Origin: Mogibacterium sp.
GTDB taxonomy: Bacteria; Bacillota; Clostridia; Peptostreptococcales; Anaerovoracaceae
Assembly (NCBI GenBank): GCA_017403955.1
Contig: JAFRDH010000012.1
Location: 1 to 64,000, forward strand
DNA length: 64,000 bases
Reading direction: 5' to 3'
In this document: piece by piece, positions 36,024 through 45,249 of the stretch
How positions within the stretch are numbered: the stretch's first letter is position 1
Layout: every line of letters begins with the position of its first letter
Program-made: the position numbers and the translations under genes
The notes under the pieces: model-generated
What the model was told of the DNA's origin: nothing
Databases searched by the model: none
The model's input: only the letters and a program-made list of their open reading frames with translations

Positions 36024-36056
36024 AAAAAAAATTCAACCCCTATTCGGAGGTTGAAT
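36024..36056 (-). terminator. Terminator of the patatin operon, embedded in the uvrBA promoter
   Basis: On the minus strand ATTCAACC (36056-36049) pairs with GGTTGAAT (36038-36031) and is followed by a run of seven more T. It should stop read-through from the tannase-patatin operon. The uvrBA start site predicted from the -10 at 36059-36064 falls inside the first arm (about 36052), so transcripts starting there lack half the stem and escape. Confidence 0.75.
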
Positions 36057-36058
36057 CA

Positions 36059-36093
36059 ATTATATCACACGCTGTTTCTGCGAACAAGTGTTC
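36059..36093 (-). promoter_or_regulatory. uvrBA promoter with LexA (DinR) operator
   Basis: GAACAAGTGTTC (36082-36093) has the Gram-positive LexA form GAAC-N4-GTTC; with flanking bases it fits CGAACRNRYGTTYC at 13 of 14 positions. On the minus strand TTGTTC (36082-36087), inside the box, is a -35, followed by 17 bases and a perfect TATAAT (36059-36064). Repressor bound here would cover the -35, as in SOS-controlled uvrBA of Bacillus subtilis. Confidence 0.85.
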
Positions 36094-36098
36094 TGACT

Positions 36099-36941
36099 CT
36101 AAATGCCCAGAAAATCCCTTATCGCCGCAGCATCGTTATAGCCTTTGTGATAAAGCGCTTCTATCATCTCGCGATCTTTGGTCAGTGTCTTCATTCCACC
36201 GATATCGTCAGGCGCCAGAATAAGAAGTCGTCCTTCTTTCTCATACTCTTTGGCAAGACGCAGCTGGTAATTATATATCTCAGCCCTCATCTTCATAGCT
36301 TTGGCAGCGTTCGGATATTTCGTCCGCAGGATATTTGTCGTTACGCGGTCTTTCTTAGGCGATCTTTCGAAATCTCTCGGTCTTGTCAGGATCAGCACGA
36401 CTTTATCACAGCCGTCCTCGAAACACTTTCTGACAGGAATCGGATCAGAGATCCCTCCATCGAAGTATCTTGTACCATTGACATAATATGGCTGATTCGC
36501 GGCAGGTACGCAGCTTGAAGCTTTGATCGCGCCGTAATCATCCTGACTCATGTCAGTTTTGTCAAAATAATGCGGTTTGCCGCTGATGGAATCAGTAGCG
36601 ACGATTTTGAATTCCGCAGGATTCTTCATGACTGCGTCAAAATCGAGCGGACACTCTCCGTCTGAGTTCGACAAAGTGCCATAGACATATTCAAGATCCA
36701 CGAAATTGCGGGTCCTGACATAGTTCTTCATGCTCATGCACTCTTCACGAAGATCATAGTCCGTATAAAATTTGATATTCCTTCCGCGCTGCCCTGCCAG
36801 AAATGTCGAGAGATTAGCGCTTCCTGCCGAAACGCCGATGCAGTAATCAAAGCTTACATCGTTGTCCAGACACCAGTCATATATTCCTGCCCCGTAGGCA
36901 TCTCTCATGCCTCCGCCGACATCGATAATACCCGTTTTCAT
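36099..36941 (-). CDS. Patatin-like phospholipase
   Basis: 280 residues from the ATG at 36941. The oxyanion loop DVGGGMRDAYGAG (8-20), the nucleophile elbow GVSAGS (Ser38) and the second catalytic residue in FDGGISDP (Asp near 155) are all present, so a Ser-Asp dyad lipase or phospholipase is likely. There is no signal peptide; it resembles the bacterial YjjU-type proteins. Its ATG overlaps the TGA of the upstream lipoprotein gene (ATGA), showing translational coupling. The substrate is unknown. Confidence 0.9.
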   Translation of the reverse strand: MKTGIIDVGGGMRDAYGAGIYDWCLDNDVSFDYCIGVSAGSANLSTFLAGQRGRNIKFYTDYDLREECMSMKNYVRTRNFVDLEYVYGTLSNSDGECPLDFDAVMKNPAEFKIVATDSISGKPHYFDKTDMSQDDYGAIKASSCVPAANQPYYVNGTRYFDGGISDPIPVRKCFEDGCDKVVLILTRPRDFERSPKKDRVTTNILRTKYPNAAKAMKMRAEIYNYQLRLAKEYEKEGRLLILAPDDIGGMKTLTKDREMIEALYHKGYNDAAAIRDFLGI

Positions 36942-38593
36942 TGCTTTATACACTTATTCACCCATTTGATAAAGTTGTCTATGCTGTCGCCTGTACGCTC
37001 GGCTTCCACATGGCCCTGTCCCCAGACGGTCGCAAAGTCAACGATTTCTGCATTTTCATTATTCTTAAGTGCGAGCGCCAGATCTACTTCGGACGAAAGT
37101 GCACAGTCGGTCTGTTCGATCCCTGATCTGATGCGCCAGAATCTGGCAACTTTGCTGGATCCGTATCCGCCTTTTGACTTGAGTAAGTAGTACAGCGGAG
37201 TATACATGTCCACTCTGACATCGATCGAATTGCCGAATTTGTCTGTTTTGGAGAAGTCAGCTACATAATCTCCTGCATAGCGGCTGTTGAGCTGGTTGAG
37301 CATCTCAGTAAGATACGGGTCGAAATGCGAGCCTTTTCCATCTCCGTAGCCAAAGAGCAGATTTTCTGTCTGTGTGCAGTCGAGCTGGTCGATAGCGCCG
37401 ATGCCTTTTGTCGCCGGCTTGAACACTTTGACAAATCCTGCAAGATCAAGGATCTTGGCTGTATTCTTCTTTGCGTTGTACTTGATCCATTTACCGTCAG
37501 AATTCAGCTTGTCGATGTAGTCTGCAGGAGTCTTATATGTTCCTGTCAGCTTCAGTCCTCCGGCAGTAGTTTCTTTGACCTTATATGGGAACTGCGTATC
37601 CTTGAGAAATCTGTTCAGCGATTTCTGTACAACAGACTTCATATAGTCATAATATGAGCCTGCCTGAAAGATCCCTTCCTCGGATTCATCCAGTGAAAGC
37701 AGCTCGCCATCAGGGTCCCGGAGCTGTGCTTCATCAAGACAGACTGCGAATTCGGCAGCAAGCATATCGGAAAGATTCTTTTCTTCTTCTGACAATTCCG
37801 TACGGGTCGATCCCATCATCCATTCATACGCCTCGTTGGCAGTTTCAAGATTAGTGACCGGACACCAGCTCGCCGAACCAAGCACAGCGTCACTTACGCC
37901 CGAAATGGCTCCTATCTCGGTCAGATAAGGATCATAAAGTATACTGTCACCTGATGCGCCCATTATTGCAGATTGCGCGCCGCCTCCGCCCATTCCGAAT
38001 GTAAATATAGACTCTTCGTCTCCCGGGATATTCTCCCCGTTATATCTGAGGTATCTTACTGCAGCCTTCAGATCCGTAACGCCTGCAGGGGCTCCGGCGT
38101 CCCTGCCCCTCATTCCGGCATGTACGTAGATAAAGCCTTTCTTGGTGAATCTGGTCACCTTTATATACTCCGTCAATGCATCCTGCTGCTTATACTCAGG
38201 AGTGTCGACCGGCATCACGATCGGGGCGGTAAGAGGTGTATATCCTTTGATTTTGACGGTCTCTCGTATCTCACAGGTATATGTTCCGTCTTCATTTTTC
38301 GTTCCCGCCATATACGGACCCGGAACGAAAACCGCCAGCGTTTCAATGCCGGCATCCGCAGGCTTCGTACAATACGGCAAACCGATCTGATAGAACACGT
38401 CATCCTTTGAGTTGTACTGCCATGCGCTCATATCGAACATGCCGTCTTCCTTGTCCTTGGCCCCGCTGTCTTCCTGTCCGCTTGAGTCCGGCTCAACATC
38501 GTCTCCACCTGAAGGCGCGCAGGAAATAAATGCCACCGAAGCGGACATAATCATTATTGCAGTCAAGAGTATAGCTAACCACTTTTGTTTCAT
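36938..38593 (-). CDS. Tannase/feruloyl-esterase-like lipoprotein, nucleophile serine replaced
   Basis: About 551 residues. A lipoprotein signal (ending ASVAFISC) anchors it outside the membrane; an acidic linker follows. The body resembles tannase-like alpha/beta hydrolases: VFVPGPYM, VHAGMRGRDAG, a nucleophile-elbow region near 200, and a late GQGHVEAE segment holding the probable catalytic His. In related enzymes the elbow reads GMSGGGAQ or similar; here it is GMGGGGAQ, with Gly (GGC) where Ser would be AGC, a one-base change. The protein may have lost catalysis or use another residue. The start at 38593 has AGAGGA six bases upstream. It follows the nuclease gene by 14 bases. Confidence 0.7.
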   Translation of the reverse strand: MKQKWLAILLTAIMIMSASVAFISCAPSGGDDVEPDSSGQEDSGAKDKEDGMFDMSAWQYNSKDDVFYQIGLPYCTKPADAGIETLAVFVPGPYMAGTKNEDGTYTCEIRETVKIKGYTPLTAPIVMPVDTPEYKQQDALTEYIKVTRFTKKGFIYVHAGMRGRDAGAPAGVTDLKAAVRYLRYNGENIPGDEESIFTFGMGGGGAQSAIMGASGDSILYDPYLTEIGAISGVSDAVLGSASWCPVTNLETANEAYEWMMGSTRTELSEEEKNLSDMLAAEFAVCLDEAQLRDPDGELLSLDESEEGIFQAGSYYDYMKSVVQKSLNRFLKDTQFPYKVKETTAGGLKLTGTYKTPADYIDKLNSDGKWIKYNAKKNTAKILDLAGFVKVFKPATKGIGAIDQLDCTQTENLLFGYGDGKGSHFDPYLTEMLNQLNSRYAGDYVADFSKTDKFGNSIDVRVDMYTPLYYLLKSKGGYGSSKVARFWRIRSGIEQTDCALSSEVDLALALKNNENAEIVDFATVWGQGHVEAERTGDSIDNFIKWVNKCIKQ

Positions 38594-38607
38594 TGTTATT
38601 CCTCTCG

Positions 38608-39600
38608 CTACGGCTCGCAGTACCCGCATGGTGTATAGCCTTTGGATGTAAGTTCTGATCTTGTTGCTGTAACTTCTTTGCGATTCCTTGCTGAAATCTG
38701 CTTAGCGCCGTCACAGGACGGGTAATGGAATACACCGGATCTCGTGTTGATGACATAACGCCTTGCATCCTGCGCAGCCTGCTCCGCAGTTGTAACGATG
38801 CCTGTGTTGTAGTCTATCTCTGCTCCCGGAGTGACGTTGAAGCAATATACATTGAATGATATGCCGGCCCCTCCGTCTTCAACAGACCAAGCCATCATGT
38901 TGACCCCTCTCGCGACCTTCTCTTTGCCTGAGAAAACAGGCTTGGCCAGATACAGGACATGATTGCCGGTATCCCAGATATAGTGCTCTACCTCTTCTTC
39001 AAGAGGCCTCATCCCGTCATAATTCAGATAATGAGTACCGGTTATCAGATTCCTCTCGTTAGCATTCTCGTTGCTGAGAGCCCAGGCTATAAGGTGGGCA
39101 CGTTCCCAGTTCTGAGCCTTGGCCCAGCCGCTCGGATGGATGGAACTTATGTCTCCTCGTTCCTCCCCACCGGGCGGCATGGTCTCTAGTCCGAGACATC
39201 CGTATGCAACTGTGCATCTTCCCAGTTCGTCAAGCTCTCCATAATACTCATACGGCTGGAGTTTGCGTGAATCTACTCCGCTGAGTGTCCCCGGAGTCTT
39301 CCACTTGCCTCCGCTGTTCACAAGGCCCGCCTTGTCGTACATTTCCCCGGGGAAATCCGGAACATTGTTGTTCAGTGCTACATAGTTGCTGCCGCTATAT
39401 TCCGGCAGTCCTGACTGCTCTTCTGCAGAAGTTCCGCCGTTATCCGACCATTCCGGAATATCTCCGCCATCATCACCGGTGCCAAAATACTTTATGACAA
39501 ACAGCCCGCCTGCGATCAATAGGAGCAATACAGCAAGAGCCAGCATACGCTGGCCCTTGTTATTTGTCTTTGTCTGATCACTGCGCTTGCTGCGGCTCAT
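38608..39600 (-). CDS. Membrane-anchored DNA/RNA non-specific endonuclease (EndA-like)
   Basis: 330 residues. One N-terminal membrane helix (about 20-40) anchors it with the nuclease outside. The beta-beta-alpha metal nuclease core is visible: WERAHLIAWALS with the catalytic His (about 167), then NLITGTHYLNYDGM holding the metal-binding Asn. The C terminus has an Ada/MTN3-like zinc-ribbon pattern, HYPSCDGAKQI and CGYCEP, seen in other Firmicute secreted nucleases. The family includes EndA of competence and nutritional DNases. It starts three bases after telA-like gene's stop, so it is in the same operon. Confidence 0.85.
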   Translation of the reverse strand: MSRSKRSDQTKTNNKGQRMLALAVLLLLIAGGLFVIKYFGTGDDGGDIPEWSDNGGTSAEEQSGLPEYSGSNYVALNNNVPDFPGEMYDKAGLVNSGGKWKTPGTLSGVDSRKLQPYEYYGELDELGRCTVAYGCLGLETMPPGGEERGDISSIHPSGWAKAQNWERAHLIAWALSNENANERNLITGTHYLNYDGMRPLEEEVEHYIWDTGNHVLYLAKPVFSGKEKVARGVNMMAWSVEDGGAGISFNVYCFNVTPGAEIDYNTGIVTTAEQAAQDARRYVINTRSGVFHYPSCDGAKQISARNRKEVTATRSELTSKGYTPCGYCEP

Positions 39601-39603
39601 AGA

Positions 39604-40845
39604 CTAGTTCTCGCTGTCTCTTTCTGCTGCGATCTGATCTGCTGTCATGCCTGCATGAGCTGCAATACCGAGCATCTTGTTCTTGAGTTCCTGCTCGATT
39701 CTTGCGAGTTCCTTCTCAGCTGCAGCTCTTGCGATCTTGCCCTCTGCCTGGATCTGCTGGATCTCATCAAGAGCACTGATGAGCTGCATGTTGGTGTGCT
39801 GCAGAGTCTCGATATCTACGATACCTCTCTCGCTTGCCTTTGCTGTATCGACTGTGCTCTGGTGGAGTGCCTCAGCATTCTTCTTGAGCATTTCGTTTGT
39901 AGCATCGGTAACAGCCTGCTGAGCCTCGATAGCCTTCTGTGTATGATAGTTGTTCAGAGCAAGTACCATCTGTGTCTTCCACATTGGGATGACATTGATG
40001 ATCGTTGAATGGATCTTCTCGGACATGATCGTGTCGGAGTTCTGTACCATTCTGATCTCAGGAGCTGCCTGGAGGCAAACAGTTCTGGAAAGCTCGAGGT
40101 CATAGAGCTTCTTCTCGAATCTTGTGATCATGTCAGCAAAATCCTTAGCTGCCTGTGCGTCCTCAGGAGAGTTGGTCTCTCTTGCCTTTGCTTCGAGAGC
40201 AGGGAGTTCTTCGTTCTTAGCCTTCTCAAGTCTGAGCTTTCCTGCCTCAATATACATAGATACTTCTTTGAAGTACAGTTTGTTCTTATCATAAAGCTTG
40301 TCCAGCTGAACGATATCCTTGACGAGCTGCTCTTCATGTCCCTCGAGGATCTTGACGAGTCTGTCGATATTAGCCTCAGTTGTGCTGTACTGAGCTTTGA
40401 GTTTCTCAAAGTTCTTCTCTGCGCTGCCAAAGAGTTTGGAGATGATGCTCTTCTTCTCTTCGCTGTTGCTCTTGAGCTCAACGATAAGTGATGTGAGGAC
40501 CTGACCGGTTTCTCCCATATCCTTGTCTCTTACGCTCTTGAGTGCTCCGTCAGCAAAATCAGAGACCTTGCGCTGTGCGCTTGCTCCGTAGCTGAGAACT
40601 GCGTTGCTGTCAGTGATGTCGATCTTGTCAGCAACAGAGAGGATCTGTCTCTGTTCATCAGGTGTGAACTGTGCAAGAGAGTTTTCCTTCTTGACCGGTT
40701 CCTGTTCTGCTTCGAGGTCGATGATCGGTGCATTTTCAATAGCTGCTGCCTGAGCTGCGATGTCATGTGCCTGCTCTACGACCTGCTGTACCTGCTCATT
40801 AGCTTCTTTGCTCATTAATTCAGGCATAAGTTCCAAATCTGTCAT
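39604..40845 (-). CDS. TelA/KlaA-family toxic-anion-resistance-like protein
   Basis: 413 residues, mostly long charged helices (coiled coil about 120-400). The pattern fits the TelA family (PF05816): QFTPDEQRQILSVADKIDITDSNAVLSYGASAQRKVSDFAD near 70-110 and the LIVELKSN stretch. Plasmid TelA was linked to tellurite resistance, but chromosomal members such as B. subtilis YaaN are of unclear function and sit next to xpaC, as here. A CAGGAGG site precedes the start. It probably works with the XpaC-like protein in the envelope or stress response. Confidence 0.88.
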   Translation of the reverse strand: MTDLELMPELMSKEANEQVQQVVEQAHDIAAQAAAIENAPIIDLEAEQEPVKKENSLAQFTPDEQRQILSVADKIDITDSNAVLSYGASAQRKVSDFADGALKSVRDKDMGETGQVLTSLIVELKSNSEEKKSIISKLFGSAEKNFEKLKAQYSTTEANIDRLVKILEGHEEQLVKDIVQLDKLYDKNKLYFKEVSMYIEAGKLRLEKAKNEELPALEAKARETNSPEDAQAAKDFADMITRFEKKLYDLELSRTVCLQAAPEIRMVQNSDTIMSEKIHSTIINVIPMWKTQMVLALNNYHTQKAIEAQQAVTDATNEMLKKNAEALHQSTVDTAKASERGIVDIETLQHTNMQLISALDEIQQIQAEGKIARAAAEKELARIEQELKNKMLGIAAHAGMTADQIAAERDSEN

Positions 40846-40898
40846 GTTAGTCCTCCTGTACTCGGCTCATAAGAGCCTTCTCTGTATAGTTCAAATGA

Positions 40899-42473
40899 TT
40901 ATTTAATATCAAAATCTGAATCGAGCAATCCCTTGCTCGCGAGTGTCGTCTGGAGCATCCTGATATCTGTCGAAATATCCATGATATCGTCCTCATGGAG
41001 TCTCTCAAGCAGATTCTCTGATGCTTCTGTTACAGAATCGATCAGTTTGATGAGCTGTTCTTTGATATCTCTTGCCTGTTCCTGCAGATAGTTAGGGTTA
41101 GCATTGATCTCAAGATCTCCTCTAGGTCTCTCACTCGCACTGGAATCGAGATTAGCGATCTTCTCGTTATATTCATCTGTAAGTCTTACGACCTCAGGAT
41201 AATACTTCTCTCTGAACTCCTTGACCTGGTCAGCGAGATCAGGTCTCTCCTCAACTCTCTTGTCGATCTTCCTTGTGATGCTTCTGAGTTCTTTGAGTTT
41301 GACCTTGATCTCTTCATCATCAGTCATTGTGATCAGATCATCGATAGATTCAGGTACGGCACCCTTATCTCTTGCAGCCTTTCTCTTAGCTTTCCTGTTG
41401 GCTGCAGCTGACTTCTCTATGGACTCAAGAGGCACACCGTTTCTGGTCATTACGAGAAGTCTGTTATTGATATCTACATATGCCTCCTCGAAGAAACCGG
41501 ATACTATCATCTTCTGGAGATCGTCCGCGACCTTCTCAGGGGATCTTCCTACATGAGCTGCAAGATCATCGATCGATGTATTGCCATTGTAATTGATCCT
41601 GGACTCATAAGCACGTATACGCTTAGCTCTGGTCGAGTATATGACCTTGAGAACTCCTGCTGCTATGAATGCAGCCGCTGCAACGCATCCGTACTGGATC
41701 ACTGCTTCAGGTGAACCGATCGATCCTGCCGCAGCCATAGCGAACATGATTCCTGCGATCACTCCCGCCATAGTCCAGCCGGACTTGCCGAGTCTCATCT
41801 TGTTGAGCTTCTTCTGAGTCCTGCGGCTGGCATACGACTGTACAGGGTTCTGTACTGTACGTCCGCTGTTGCGGTTCACATTCCTGACCTGAGGATTCCT
41901 TGTCGTGGTCGTCTCTTCCGTTCTGACTGTACCACTGCTCTTCCTGGTAGTTGTTGTTCTTGTCGTCGTTGTTCCCGAAGGGGATCTTGTTGTGGTGGTC
42001 CTGGTTACCGTAGTCTCAGGCATTCCCCCTGTTCCGAACAGTTCACCGAATACTCCGCCGCTTCCGTCAGAGCCGGTCACGATATCTCCGATATCTTTCA
42101 AAGTCGATGAGAAACCATCCGATGGAATTACGTCATATTCAACTGATTCAGAATACATGACAAAGGAGATGCTCCTGACATCAGGTGGTAAAGCGATTCT
42201 GGACTTGAAGTTTTTCTTCTCTCCGTTCGCCCACTGACCGGCATTTATCCTTGATGTACCGAGCACTCTGCCATCCGCCTTATTCAGGATCTTGACTCTG
42301 AATGAGAAGTGTGAAAAATCAAAGCCGGAATTATTCACAACAGAAAAGCTGTAATTGACTTTGCCGTCTTCTGCTCTGGAAGTCTTGGTAGTTCTCTCCG
42401 CAGACTCCTTGAAGTCGCTCTCAAACCATTCAATAACAGCTTGACGATCTCTGGTCATTGTAGCTAATGCCAT
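40899..42473 (-). CDS. XpaC-like protein (5-bromo-4-chloroindolyl phosphate hydrolysis family)
   Basis: 524 residues. An N-terminal beta domain (about 35-125, SFSVVNNSGFDFSHFSFRVKIL) is followed by a Thr/Arg-rich linker (about 155-200, repeats of TTTTR), two hydrophobic helices (about 235-285) and the helical XpaC-type C-terminal half (about 300-520) with a small winged-helix-like unit (SIDDLAAHVGRSPEKVADDL). It is 53 bases upstream of the TelA-like gene, the order usual for xpaC-telA pairs. The name comes from a cloning phenotype; the true role is unknown. AAGGAAAG stands before the first ATG. Confidence 0.8.
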   Translation of the reverse strand: MALATMTRDRQAVIEWFESDFKESAERTTKTSRAEDGKVNYSFSVVNNSGFDFSHFSFRVKILNKADGRVLGTSRINAGQWANGEKKNFKSRIALPPDVRSISFVMYSESVEYDVIPSDGFSSTLKDIGDIVTGSDGSGGVFGELFGTGGMPETTVTRTTTTRSPSGTTTTRTTTTRKSSGTVRTEETTTTRNPQVRNVNRNSGRTVQNPVQSYASRRTQKKLNKMRLGKSGWTMAGVIAGIMFAMAAAGSIGSPEAVIQYGCVAAAAFIAAGVLKVIYSTRAKRIRAYESRINYNGNTSIDDLAAHVGRSPEKVADDLQKMIVSGFFEEAYVDINNRLLVMTRNGVPLESIEKSAAANRKAKRKAARDKGAVPESIDDLITMTDDEEIKVKLKELRSITRKIDKRVEERPDLADQVKEFREKYYPEVVRLTDEYNEKIANLDSSASERPRGDLEINANPNYLQEQARDIKEQLIKLIDSVTEASENLLERLHEDDIMDISTDIRMLQTTLASKGLLDSDFDIK

Positions 42474-42610
42474 TTGTGCTTTCCTTTCTATCCTACTTAT
42501 AACAACGGGCCAATTCTGATGTAATTGGAAATCGGCCCGGAAATTACAAACACACTAATGTAGTTATTATACCATAACTCAGTGTATTCAATATATATTA
42601 CGTTGGTTCA

Positions 42611-43192
42611 CTATTCAGAAAAATTCAGGCTGTAGTCAAGAACGACATCTTCTCCATCTTCTGTATGTCCGATGACTTCATAAGCAGTATCTTCGAGTTT
42701 ATTTTCTATAGAAACGAAGTTCTCTCTTCCTGCCAGAGTGTTCATCACAGCAATAATATGGTCATTGATCAGAGCTGTTCCGTTGACTGCAGAGATAGTT
42801 CCGTCCTCAAGAAGGGCCAGAATAGTCCTGAATCCTGCGTTGCCATAGTTAACGATGCAGACATCTTTGACTTTGCCGCTGTTTGCAAACGGATAAATTC
42901 CTTCGCCATCCGGGTCATCCTTCATTTCGTTCTTCCTGAGATCCTCCGTAGGAACAAGAAGAACCGTTCCGTCTTCAAACAGTGTGATCGACTCGATCTG
43001 AAGAGGCACTTTTGCATCAGTATCTATTTCATCGATCGTCTTAACGACAGCAGGGCCTTCTTCGACCTCCTGAGTCATTGCAGCATCTTCGATTTCTTCC
43101 TCTTCTTCTGCTTTGTTTCCGCATGATACCATGCAAACCATCATTGCCATCGCGAGCATGAGCGCGAGAATCTTAATCAGCTTATTTTTCAT
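42611..43192 (-). CDS. Small lipoprotein of unknown function
   Basis: 193 residues. A lipoprotein signal (LALMLAMAMMVCMVSC, Cys24) and an acidic Glu-rich linker are followed by a beta-rich domain of about 140 residues (SITLFEDGTVLLVPTEDLRK, CIVNYGNAGFRTILALLEDG). I do not recognise a family. It faces the same way as the XpaC-TelA group but with 137 bases between, so it may be a separate unit. Confidence 0.7.
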   Translation of the reverse strand: MKNKLIKILALMLAMAMMVCMVSCGNKAEEEEEIEDAAMTQEVEEGPAVVKTIDEIDTDAKVPLQIESITLFEDGTVLLVPTEDLRKNEMKDDPDGEGIYPFANSGKVKDVCIVNYGNAGFRTILALLEDGTISAVNGTALINDHIIAVMNTLAGRENFVSIENKLEDTAYEVIGHTEDGEDVVLDYSLNFSE

Positions 43193-43332
43193 ATCTTATT
43201 ATCCCTCTTTATGTCTCAAGAAATCCGCACCGGATCTCATAATAGTAAATCAAAACATCACGGGTTATTATACCACATAGGACGAATTACTTACGATGAT
43301 AATATTGTGAAATTTTTCCTCAATAAAGCGGC

Positions 43333-43368
43333 AAAAAAGGACCGCATCAGTTCATTACTGTGCGGTCC
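43333..43368 (-). terminator. Terminator of the liv operon
   Basis: GGACCGCA (43339-43346) pairs with TGCGGTCC (43361-43368) and is followed on the minus strand by six T (43338-43333), 30 bases past the livF stop. Confidence 0.85.
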
Positions 43369-43399
43369 GAATAATTGTTGATTGATCTGCCCGGCTGCA

Positions 43400-44110
43400 T
43401 TAGCCTCCGAGGTATGCCTTTCTGACTTCATCAGATTTGGCGAGTTCTTCACCGGTTCCTGAAAGTGTGATCCTTCCGGTCTCGATTACATATGCTCTGT
43501 CGGCTACACTGAGTGCCATCTGCGCATTCTGCTCTACAAGAAGGATGGTAGTTCCGGCTTTATTGAGGTTCTGGATGATCTCGAAAATCTGATCGACCAG
43601 GATCGGAGCAAGTCCCATTGACGGCTCATCGAGCATCAGAAGTCTCGGATCAGACATAAGTGCTCTTCCCATAGCCAGCATCTGCTGTTCGCCGCCGGAA
43701 AGTGTACCTGCGATCTGCTTGGTTCTCTCCTTGAGTCTCGGGAACTGATCGTATACATACTCGAGGTTGTGCGAGATTCTGTCAGGCTTGGTTACAAATG
43801 CACCCATCTGAAGATTCTCTTCTACTGTCATCCCCTGGAAAATACGTCTTCCTTCAGGGACGTGTGAGATTCCCATCGAAACAATCTTGTGCGCCGGTGT
43901 TCTTGCTATCGAGCTCTCCAGGAATTCGATATCGCCGGTCTTGCTTCTGAGAAGTCCGGAAATAGTATGGAGAGTAGTTGATTTGCCGGCACCGTTAGCG
44001 CCAATCAGAGTTACGATCTCTCCTCTGTTTACGTCAAAGGAAATACCTTTGATAGCATGGATCGCGCCGTAGTAGACATTGATGTCTCTTACTGTAAGTA
44101 CAGTACCCAT
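43400..44110 (-). CDS. livF: Branched-chain amino-acid ABC transporter, ATPase LivF
   Basis: 236 residues. One of two ATPases that drive import of leucine, isoleucine and valine. Walker A GANGAGKST (about 37-45), signature LSGGEQQMLAMGRAL (about 138), Walker B LLMLDEPSMGLAP (about 158) and the HisLoop variant LLVEQNAQ, whose Glu-Gln replaces Glu-His as usual in LivF. Start and livG stop overlap (TAATG). It is the last gene of livKHMGF. Confidence 0.95.
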   Translation of the reverse strand: MGTVLTVRDINVYYGAIHAIKGISFDVNRGEIVTLIGANGAGKSTTLHTISGLLRSKTGDIEFLESSIARTPAHKIVSMGISHVPEGRRIFQGMTVEENLQMGAFVTKPDRISHNLEYVYDQFPRLKERTKQIAGTLSGGEQQMLAMGRALMSDPRLLMLDEPSMGLAPILVDQIFEIIQNLNKAGTTILLVEQNAQMALSVADRAYVIETGRITLSGTGEELAKSDEVRKAYLGG

Positions 44111-45249
44111 TACAGCACCTCCCTTCTTGATGGAACTTTTGTTTCCTTCTCTTCAGGCTTCTTTTCCTCTACAGGTTTTTCAGGAGCCTTTGCATTCTGA
44201 GTTCCGTCATATTCATCTGGTTTGAGGTCGACCTTAGACGCAACAGTTCCTATCTTGAGAGCGTCTTCGATATTTTCGTGGCTTTCCTCTTCATTCATCT
44301 TGCCTCTGCTCTTGCCGAGGTAAGCCTCGATTACCTTAGGATTGCTCTGGATCTCAGCAGGAGTTCCCTTAGCAATTGTACGTCCGTAGTTGAGTACTGC
44401 GATTCCCTCGCAAATACCCATTACCAGATTCATATCGTGCTCGATGAGAAGGATAGCGATCTGGAATCTGTCACGGATCTCCTTGATCGTTTCCATAAGT
44501 TCGGCTGTCTCAGAAGGGTTCATACCTGCAGCCGGCTCGTCAAGCAGAAGCAGTCTCGGCTTAGTTGCCAGCGCTCTCATGATCTCGAGTCTTCTCTGCG
44601 CGCCATATGGCAATGATCCTGCTCTGTAGTTTGCAGTCTTGGTCATTCCGAAGATCTTGAGGTACTTCATGGCTTCCTTGCGGATCCTGTACTCTTCTCT
44701 GCGATACTTCGGAGTGTGCAGCATTCCATCGATCAGACCATAGTCGGTAGTATGATGAAGAGCGACTTTGATGTTCTCTTCTACAGTGAGCTTGTCAAAA
44801 AGTCTGATATTCTGGAATGTACGAGCCATTCCTGCCTTGTTGATGTCTACGGTTTTCATGCCCTTTGTGCTCTTACCGTTAAAGAAGATCTCTCCTCTTG
44901 TCGGCTCGTACACCTTAGTAAGCATGTTGAAAATAGTAGTCTTTCCGGCACCGTTCGGTCCGATAAGACCTGCGATCTCGGTTCTTCCGACTGCAATGTT
45001 GAAATTGTCAACAGCTGTCAGACCTCCGAAGTCGATCCCCAGATCCTTTACCTCAAGGATCGGTGTCTTGTCCTTATCTCTCTCCTGAAGGAAGGCTTCC
45101 GTAACGACTTCCTGATTGTGCTCCTTGGCATCTACGAAAACAGCACGTCCGCCGACATTGTCGTTATAGTAGATCTCCTGTCTGTTCTCATAACCGTGTC
45201 CGGTATCGGTGGAGTCCATGTCAAATCTCATATCTCTGTCGTCTGCCAT
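44110..45249 (-). CDS. livG: Branched-chain amino-acid ABC transporter, ATPase LivG, with extra tails
   Basis: 379 residues against the usual 255-260. The ATPase core (about 65-310) has GPNGAGKTTIFNML, the LPYGAQRRLEIMRAL signature, LLLLDEPAAGMNP and LIEHDM. The first 60 residues are charged and Asp/Tyr-rich; the last 65 are Lys/Glu/Pro-rich (EKPVEEKKPEEKETK). Both look disordered. They may be docking or regulatory tails and are unusual for LivG. It begins right after the livM stop, with GGAGGTGG as ribosome binding site. Confidence 0.93.
   Translation of the reverse strand: MADDRDMRFDMDSTDTGHGYENRQEIYYNDNVGGRAVFVDAKEHNQEVVTEAFLQERDKDKTPILEVKDLGIDFGGLTAVDNFNIAVGRTEIAGLIGPNGAGKTTIFNMLTKVYEPTRGEIFFNGKSTKGMKTVDINKAGMARTFQNIRLFDKLTVEENIKVALHHTTDYGLIDGMLHTPKYRREEYRIRKEAMKYLKIFGMTKTANYRAGSLPYGAQRRLEIMRALATKPRLLLLDEPAAGMNPSETAELMETIKEIRDRFQIAILLIEHDMNLVMGICEGIAVLNYGRTIAKGTPAEIQSNPKVIEAYLGKSRGKMNEEESHENIEDALKIGTVASKVDLKPDEYDGTQNAKAPEKPVEEKKPEEKETKVPSRREVL

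Noticed and set aside
36008..36036. Second promoter-like pair (TTGAAT, 17 bases, GATAAT) before uvrB
   Set aside because: The -35 and spacer are the terminator arm and its T run; the LexA-box promoter just upstream is a better match.
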